Assembly: GCA_016788205.1 (NCBI GenBank)
Contig: JAEUTA010000003.1
Span: 154,016 to 218,015 of the forward strand
Origin: Flavobacteriales bacterium
GTDB taxonomy: Bacteria; Bacteroidota; Bacteroidia; Flavobacteriales_F; PHOS-HE28
DNA length: 64,000 bases
Direction of reading: 5' to 3'
Numbering within the stretch: the stretch's first letter is position 1; every line of letters begins with the position of its first letter. The position numbers and the translations under genes are program-made. This document shows positions 59,369-64,000 of the stretch, piece by piece. Below the pieces are notes generated by a model that had not been told where the DNA came from, searched no databases, and saw only the letters and a list, made by a program, of their open reading frames with translations.

Positions 59369-60514
59369 CTACAACGTCCCGCGTGCGTCCTGCTCCCGCT
59401 CGATCGCCTCGAACAGCGCTTTGAAGTTGCCTTTGCCAAAACTCTTCGCGCCCTTGCGCTGGATGATCTCGATGAAGAGTGTGGGGCGGTCCTGTAGCGG
59501 CTTGGTGAAGAGCTGCAAGAGGTAGCCCTCGTCGTCGCGGTCCACCAGGATGCCGAGCTCGGCCAGCGGTGCAAGGTCCTCGTCGATCGGGCCTACACGG
59601 TCCAGCAGACCGTCGTAGTAGGTGGAAGGCACCTTCAGGAACTCCACGCCGCGGCCCATCAGGTCGCGCACCGTCTTCACGATGTCGTCCGTGGCGATCG
59701 CCATGTGCTGCACGCCCTCGCCGTTGTAGAAATCGAGGTACTCCTCGATCTGGCTCTTCTTCTTGCCCTCGGCCGGTTCGTTGATCGGGAACTTGATGCG
59801 GCCGTTTCCGTTGCTCATCACCTTGCTCATCAAGGCGCTGTACTCCGTGCTGATGTCCTTGTCGTCGAAGCCCAGCACGTTCGCGAAGCCCATCACCTCC
59901 TCGTAGAACTTCACCCAGGTGTTCATCTGGTTCCAGCCCACGTTCGCCACCATGTGGTCCACGTACTTCAGGCCGGTGGTGGTGGGGTTGTAGGCGCTCT
60001 TCCATTCGCGGAAGCCCGGCAGGAAGGTGCCTTTGTAGTTCTTGCGCTCCACGAACACGTGCACCGTGTCGCCGTACAGCTTGATGGCGCTCTTCACCAC
60101 CTCACCATCCGCATCCTTCTCCACGCGCGGCTCGAAATGGCTGATCGCCCCGCGGCTCGTCGTTTCCTGGTAGGCCTTGCGCGCATCGTCCACCCACAGC
60201 GCGATCTCCTTCACGCCATCGCCGTGTTTGCGCAGGTGGTCGTTGATCTCGTGCTCCTGCGTCAGCGGCGTGGTCAGCACCAGGCGGATCTTGTCCTGCA
60301 CCAGCACATAGCTCGTGCGGTCCTTCACACCCGTCTCCAGGCCCGCGTAGGCCAGGCTCTGGAAGCCCCAGGCGGTCTTGTAGTAGTGTGCGCTCTGCTT
60401 GGCGTTGCCCACGTACAGTTCCACGTAGTCCGTGCCCAGCAGGGGCAGGAAGTCCTGTGCATCGGCCATGATCTTCTCCAGGCCGTAGTCCACGTCTTTC
60501 AATCCGGTTGCCAT
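59369..60514 (-). CDS. hpd: 4-hydroxyphenylpyruvate dioxygenase
   Basis: A 381-residue two-VOC-domain, non-haem iron enzyme that turns 4-hydroxyphenylpyruvate into homogentisate in tyrosine breakdown. Diagnostic segments are DYVELYVGNAKQSAHYYKTA, YVDHMVANV (first iron His), GVQHMAIAT (second His), QLFTKPLQDRPTLFIEIIQR (Glu ligand) and KGNFKALFEAIEREQ near the end. The start at 60514 gives the normal N terminus. The next pathway gene, hmgA, lies 3 kb upstream on the same strand, with two unrelated genes between. Confidence 0.96.
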   Translation of the reverse strand: MATGLKDVDYGLEKIMADAQDFLPLLGTDYVELYVGNAKQSAHYYKTAWGFQSLAYAGLETGVKDRTSYVLVQDKIRLVLTTPLTQEHEINDHLRKHGDGVKEIALWVDDARKAYQETTSRGAISHFEPRVEKDADGEVVKSAIKLYGDTVHVFVERKNYKGTFLPGFREWKSAYNPTTTGLKYVDHMVANVGWNQMNTWVKFYEEVMGFANVLGFDDKDISTEYSALMSKVMSNGNGRIKFPINEPAEGKKKSQIEEYLDFYNGEGVQHMAIATDDIVKTVRDLMGRGVEFLKVPSTYYDGLLDRVGPIDEDLAPLAELGILVDRDDEGYLLQLFTKPLQDRPTLFIEIIQRKGAKSFGKGNFKALFEAIEREQDARGTL

Positions 60515-60598
60515 TGGGGTAGGGATAAGGGTATCCGCAAGGATGTTCGGTGCCCAAAGTTCGGACATTTTGTGGGGGTGGGGATGAGGAAGGTCATT

Positions 60599-60720
60599 GG
60601 GGCGTGCCCCGGCCCAAATGCAGCCGGGTCGGGCTTTCCCCTCCAAGTCCTCAGCCGGTTGCTTCGTCGTTCCTCCTCGCAATGACCGGCTTCCGGGCTT
60701 TTCGGTCCAATCCCTCACGC
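60599..60720 (+). repeat. Dispersed repeat element, copy A
   Basis: Begins GGGGCGTGCCCCGG, continues CCCAAATGCAGCCGG and GTCGGGCTTTCC, and ends AATCCCTCACGC. The same blocks occur in opposite orientation at 63319-63417. The sequence is GC-rich, non-coding and able to form hairpins. It lies in the 229-bp gap between hpd and the DUF2971 gene. Confidence 0.7.
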
Positions 60721-60743
60721 GAAATGCCCGAAGTGCTCAATCA

Positions 60744-61895
60744 TTAGTTGGGGGTGTGTCGATTGAAGTGCTCGAAGAATCGACTTGGCCTTATCTCGAA
60801 GGTCTCTCCTAGCTTCTCATGGGCTAACTGATGAATCGACTCGCACAGATCTCGGACGTTTGACGGCTTGAGTCTGTACCCCAGAATGACCCGCTCAATC
60901 TTCAATCGAGGAATTAGGCTCTTGGCGGTTCCATCCGGGTCGATGGTTGGTGGTAGCTGATATCGCGTTTCCCAGTTCTTCCCGAGGTAGAGTCTGTCGA
61001 AGAAGCTTCGTTGCCCATTGCGCCCAACATCCAACGAAAGATCTTTTGGCCACGTCTTATTCTCAGAAGGCCGTGAAAAGAAGTCATGGTCGTGGTAGTG
61101 AAGAAGTCGGACTTCATTTTCAAATCGAAAGATGTCCGACTTGTGGAATGCGACGAGCTTGACGAAGAGGTCTTCAAAATCGCGCACATGAAAATTCTCA
61201 GCATGGCCGAACTCTCGGATTCTCTCAGCTAAGCCAATGAATGCTTCCGGCTCTTGGATTGAATACTGGATTCGGCTTAGGTGGTAGTTGTTCCAGTGGC
61301 GCTGAGTGGTCGGGTCTATGCTGAAGACAATAGCGACACCGTGTCCATTGCCACCGTACTGCCAAAGGTTGAAGTCTTCGGTTGTTCCTTCTTGGTCAAT
61401 TTCGACCATAGAGAAGGAGAACAGTTTGGAGCGCGCCTCTTTGAGAGAGTAGCCGTCAGCAAAGCCCAGGTCTTTTGCCGCGAAAGTGAACTCTCGAGGG
61501 TCATCCATATGGTTCAGGTCGTACAACCGTATGGAAGTCTCCCTCAGCATACTTAGGAGCGTCTGAGGTGTTGTGTAATGAATGAATCGACTATCAGCGG
61601 TAAGGGGGTAGTCATATTGGCTATCCTTGAAAGCATCATTGCTCGCCAAAGCGGATAGACGCGCGGAACGATGAAGCCACTTCGGACTACCCATGCTTCC
61701 CCAGCCTGTGATTTCGGCATGCACGAGGAGTGGTGTTATGAAGCGTTTCAGGAATCGATCCGCTTTCACACGCCGGTACTCACGTTGAAAACGCTCCAAC
61801 TCTCGCTCTTCCTCCTTCGTTATGGTGTCCTTCATTAGAAGATGAGCGAAGTGTTGCTCTTCGGGATCAAGTTTGACGTCTGCTCTGGTCGGCAT
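60744..61895 (-). CDS. DUF2971 domain protein
   Basis: A 383-residue protein. The DUF2971 hallmark lies near residues 125-165: SRFIHYTTPQTLLSMLRETS followed by NHMDDPREFTF, and later YGGNGHGVAIVF and NEVRLLHYHDHDFF. Members occur in defence islands and as accessory genes; biochemical function is not established. The DNA is visibly more AT-rich than its neighbours (runs such as TTCAAATCGAAAG), consistent with transfer. It lies 34 bases downstream of the fic gene on the same strand, so the two may form an operon. Confidence 0.82.
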   Translation of the reverse strand: MPTRADVKLDPEEQHFAHLLMKDTITKEEERELERFQREYRRVKADRFLKRFITPLLVHAEITGWGSMGSPKWLHRSARLSALASNDAFKDSQYDYPLTADSRFIHYTTPQTLLSMLRETSIRLYDLNHMDDPREFTFAAKDLGFADGYSLKEARSKLFSFSMVEIDQEGTTEDFNLWQYGGNGHGVAIVFSIDPTTQRHWNNYHLSRIQYSIQEPEAFIGLAERIREFGHAENFHVRDFEDLFVKLVAFHKSDIFRFENEVRLLHYHDHDFFSRPSENKTWPKDLSLDVGRNGQRSFFDRLYLGKNWETRYQLPPTIDPDGTAKSLIPRLKIERVILGYRLKPSNVRDLCESIHQLAHEKLGETFEIRPSRFFEHFNRHTPN

Positions 61896-61929
61896 GCGCT
61901 TAAGAATGGTAACTGTAGTTCGCGCTGAG

Positions 61930-63060
61930 CTACTCGAACACCTTGAAGTACTCTTCGAACCGATAGATGCGCCCCCACTTGTTGCCGGTGATCTCGCGCA
62001 GGATGCCGATGCGCTCGAAGTCGCTCATGATCTTGTAGGCGGAAGGTGAGCTCTGGCCGGTGGCCTTCATCACTTCCTCGGCCCACACGATCGGTTGCTG
62101 GAACAAGTGGTTCAACAATTTCGGGGCGGCCTGTGTCTGGCGGCCGATGCGCGGTATCCGTACTTCGAGGCACTCCTGTTTCAAGCGCAGGATCTCGCGC
62201 AAGCCGTTGGTGGCTTTGTTCGCCGTTTCGATCACGCCCACTAGGAAGAAGCGGAACCACTGGCGGATGTCGTTCTGGCTCCGCACGCGCATGAGGTTGT
62301 CGTAGTACGAGCTGCGGTTGCGCTCGAAGAAGTCGGACAGGTAGAGTACGGGCTGCTTTAGCACACCGGCGTGTACGAAGTAGAGTGTGATCATCAAGCG
62401 ACCGATACGGCCGTTGCCGTCGAGGAAGGGGTGGATGGTCTCGAACTGGTAGTGCGCCAACGCTGCCTTGAGTACATGAGGCAGGCCGGTGCGATCGTTG
62501 TGGAACACGTTCTCGAGGTCGCTCATCAACGGGCCGACTTCCTCCCAGATCGGAGGAATGAACGCGGCATCGGCCAGGCTTGCGCCGCCGATCCAATTCT
62601 GGCTGCGGCGGAACTCGCCTGGCATCTTGTGTTCACCGCGCACTCCTTGGAGCAAGGTCTCATGGGCCTCGCGCAGCATGCGCGAAGACAAGGGCAGGTC
62701 GTTCATGCTGGCCAGACAGTGTTCCATTGCCTTCACGTAGTTGTTCACCTCGCGGCGGTCGTCTCGGCGTTCCACGGAAACGGCACGCTCGTCCAGGAGG
62801 GCCTCCTCCATGTTCGTCTGGGTGCCCTCGATCTTACTGCTCACGGTGGCCTCCTTGTACACGTGCATCCGGATGAAGTGCCCGATGTTCGGGACCAGTT
62901 CCCCGAAGGCGTTCAATTCCCCCAGTTTCAGTGTGGCCTGCTCCAAGAGGCCCTGTAACTCCATGTCGTCCAGTCGGAAAGGCCGGTTGATCGGCTCCGG
63001 CTGGAAGGCCTTGTAGCCTGCGGTCGTTGGGGTGGCCCGGCCAGCAAGGAAGGACTTCAT
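61930..63060 (-). CDS. Fic-domain protein, class II, with winged-helix C terminus
   Basis: A 376-residue protein. The Fic catalytic motif HPFLDGNGR is at 210-218 (His210). An N-terminal inhibitory helix with SSKIEG (about 74-79) fits the class II S/T-x3-E-G pattern, in which the Glu blocks ATP. The C terminus (about 310-376) looks like a winged helix (QSSPSAYKIMSDFERIGIL). Fic enzymes AMPylate or otherwise modify target proteins. This type is chromosomal, often mobile, and is linked to toxin-antitoxin-like or regulatory roles. Target not known. Confidence 0.93.
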   Translation of the reverse strand: MKSFLAGRATPTTAGYKAFQPEPINRPFRLDDMELQGLLEQATLKLGELNAFGELVPNIGHFIRMHVYKEATVSSKIEGTQTNMEEALLDERAVSVERRDDRREVNNYVKAMEHCLASMNDLPLSSRMLREAHETLLQGVRGEHKMPGEFRRSQNWIGGASLADAAFIPPIWEEVGPLMSDLENVFHNDRTGLPHVLKAALAHYQFETIHPFLDGNGRIGRLMITLYFVHAGVLKQPVLYLSDFFERNRSSYYDNLMRVRSQNDIRQWFRFFLVGVIETANKATNGLREILRLKQECLEVRIPRIGRQTQAAPKLLNHLFQQPIVWAEEVMKATGQSSPSAYKIMSDFERIGILREITGNKWGRIYRFEEYFKVFE

Positions 63061-63526
63061 GGTGAGGAGGGTGTGCGACTGCTTAAAAAGCGCCCAGGGC
63101 TTTTTAACTATTGAGGCACAAACTTAAAAAGAGTTCACCGCTTTTTCAACTCGGGTGAAAAGACCTCCGCCCCGGTCACCTGAGATCCTAGCCCGGCGGC
63201 GCGCCAAAGTCGATCGAGGCAACGTGTATAGAAAAGTGTGCTTTTCTGTATATGTCTTGAAGGACATGCATAGAAACGCTCGGTTACCCGCTTCCTTACT
63301 AGGAGTCAGTGCGTGGGTGCGTGAGGGATAGAAGCAAGTAGCCCACAGCGAGGCTTTGCGAGCGAGGACGACTGCGGATAGCCCGACACCGGCTGCATTT
63401 GAGCCGGGGGCACGCCCACACCTCGACTCCTCAGTCGCTTCGCGCCTTGCGTAGTGCCGCTCCGCTTATGCTCGGTGTGACACGTGCCAATTATCTGATC
63501 ATCTGATCTTCTAATTGTCTGATCGG
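63061..63526. other. 466-bp non-coding region between hmgA and fic
   Basis: No credible gene in either strand. Reading left to right, it holds an AT-rich fic leader, and two adjacent stem-loops at 63227-63267 (TATAGAAAAG with CTTTTCTGTATA, and ATGTC with GACAT). Repeat element copy B follows at 63319-63417. A short region near 63491-63525 contains TCTGATC three times (CTGATCATCTGATC and later GTCTGATC). This final piece lies just after the hmgA stop. Confidence 0.6.
63319..63417 (-). repeat. Dispersed repeat element, copy B, inverted relative to copy A
   Basis: On the minus strand it reads GGGCGTGCCCCCGGC, TCAAATGCAGCCGG, TGTCGGGCTATCCGC and ends TATCCCTCACGC, matching copy A at 60599-60720 block by block, with a different middle. 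The two copies enclose the fic and DUF2971 genes. Confidence 0.7.
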
Positions 63527-64000
63527 CTACTCCACCCAACTCTTCCAGTACTTCCCATCATCGATCTTCAAACACTCCTCGGTCACCATCAGCGGTTTGA
63601 AGGTGTCCACCATCACAGCCAGCTCGTCGGTCACTTTCTTGCCGATGCTGCGTTCCATGGCGCCGGGGTGCGGGCCGTGCGGGATGCCGGCGGGGTGCAA
63701 ACTGATGTGGCCCGGGCCCACGTCGTTGCGGCTCATGAAATCGCCATCGACGTAGTAGAGCACCTCATCGCTGTCGATGTTGCTGTGGTTGTATGGCGCG
63801 GGGATGGCCTGCGGGTGGTAGTCGTAGAGGCGCGGGCAGAAGCTGCACACTACGAAGGCATCGGTCTCGAAGGTCTGGTGCACGGGCGGCGGCTGGTGCA
63901 CGCGGCCGGTGATGGGCTCGAAGTCGTGGATGCTGAAGGCGTAGGGGTAGTTGTAGCCGTCCCAGCCCACCACGTCGAAGGGGTGCGTGGCGTACACGAG
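63527..64000 (-). CDS. hmgA: Homogentisate 1,2-dioxygenase, C-terminal part (5' partial)
   Basis: The C-terminal about 157 residues of the ring-cleaving enzyme that converts homogentisate to maleylacetoacetate. The segments YATHPFDVVGWDGYNYPYAF, SFCPRLYDYHP, PYNHSNIDSDEVLYYVDGDF (iron His and Glu region) and LHPAGIPHGPHPGAMERSIG are typical of the family. The frame is open to the right edge, so the start lies outside the window; the first ATG inside is internal. Together with hpd it forms the tyrosine degradation route. Confidence 0.95.
   Translation of the reverse strand, partial: LVYATHPFDVVGWDGYNYPYAFSIHDFEPITGRVHQPPPVHQTFETDAFVVCSFCPRLYDYHPQAIPAPYNHSNIDSDEVLYYVDGDFMSRNDVGPGHISLHPAGIPHGPHPGAMERSIGKKVTDELAVMVDTFKPLMVTEECLKIDDGKYWKSWVE

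Noticed and set aside
61930..63060. Fic gene as part of a classic FicT-FicA toxin-antitoxin pair
   Set aside because: The inhibitory SSKIEG helix is inside the protein itself (class II), so no separate small antitoxin is needed, and none is present upstream.
63491..63525. Three TCTGATC copies near the hmgA stop as an operator or attachment site
   Set aside because: Spacing is irregular, the region is short and AT-rich, and no second copy was seen at the other side of the island.

Overview
The window is about 64 kb of high-GC DNA from a member of the Bacteroidota, most likely an uncultured Flavobacteriales-type lineage. This rests on the fused ccoNO gene, PorP/SprF proteins, gliding-motility-associated C-terminal domains (type B sorting signals of the type IX secretion system, T9SS), a PorE-like OmpA protein, DUF2723 and DUF6132 proteins, and TAnnTTTG-type promoter elements. 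No phage, insertion sequence, CRISPR array or rRNA operon was seen; one tRNA gene is present.

Layout. (1) 1-4.8 kb: the end of a nitrous oxide reductase maturation operon (NosL, NosD, NosF, NosY, a CopD-like protein) and a fasciclin lipoprotein. (2) 4.8-12.7 kb: OsmC, an Rrf2 regulator with three cysteines, and a complete cbb3 oxidase operon (ccoS, ccoNO, ccoQ, ccoP, ccoG, fixH, SafE-like). (3) 12.7-18.7 kb: a sulfur and arsenic section. It has an ArsR with a BigR/SqrR-like cysteine pair and a CstB-like persulfide dioxygenase, then ArsR, ArsM, a second methyltransferase, a 41-residue protein, ArsC, small membrane proteins, two rhodaneses and a thioredoxin. (4) 18.7-22.9 kb: a Crp/Fnr regulator, a cysteine-dioxygenase homologue with an altered metal site, a FixL-like PAS histidine kinase, a receiver-Crp fusion and a TauE-type exporter. 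(5) 23.1-46.9 kb: three secreted type B proteins (330, 3119 and about 2750 residues), each followed directly by its own PorP/SprF gene, then a PorE-like protein. (6) 46.9-60.5 kb: mostly housekeeping (polysaccharide deacetylase, DUF2723, tRNA-Gln, MtfA, guanine-deaminase-like enzyme, AspS), small secreted proteins, and a serine hydrolase interrupted by an in-frame amber codon. (7) 59.4-64 kb: tyrosine catabolism genes hpd and hmgA, separated by a Fic-DUF2971 pair that lies between two inverted copies of a roughly 100-120 bp repeat.

How the parts fit. Regions 1-4 look like a low-oxygen, denitrification and reactive-sulfur programme. Crp/Fnr-type palindromes (TGA-N6-TCA) lie before osmC, between rrf2 and ccoS, before the DUF2892 gene, and between the Crp/Fnr gene and the cysteine-dioxygenase homologue. 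The FixL-like kinase and receiver-Crp fusion resemble the rhizobial FixL-FixJ-FixK cascade with the last two proteins merged, close to the fixNOQP-type operon it would be expected to control. Region 5 is a tandem set of adhesin-plus-partner cassettes for T9SS export and surface attachment.

All assignments come from reading translated sequence. No database search, structure prediction or alignment software was run.
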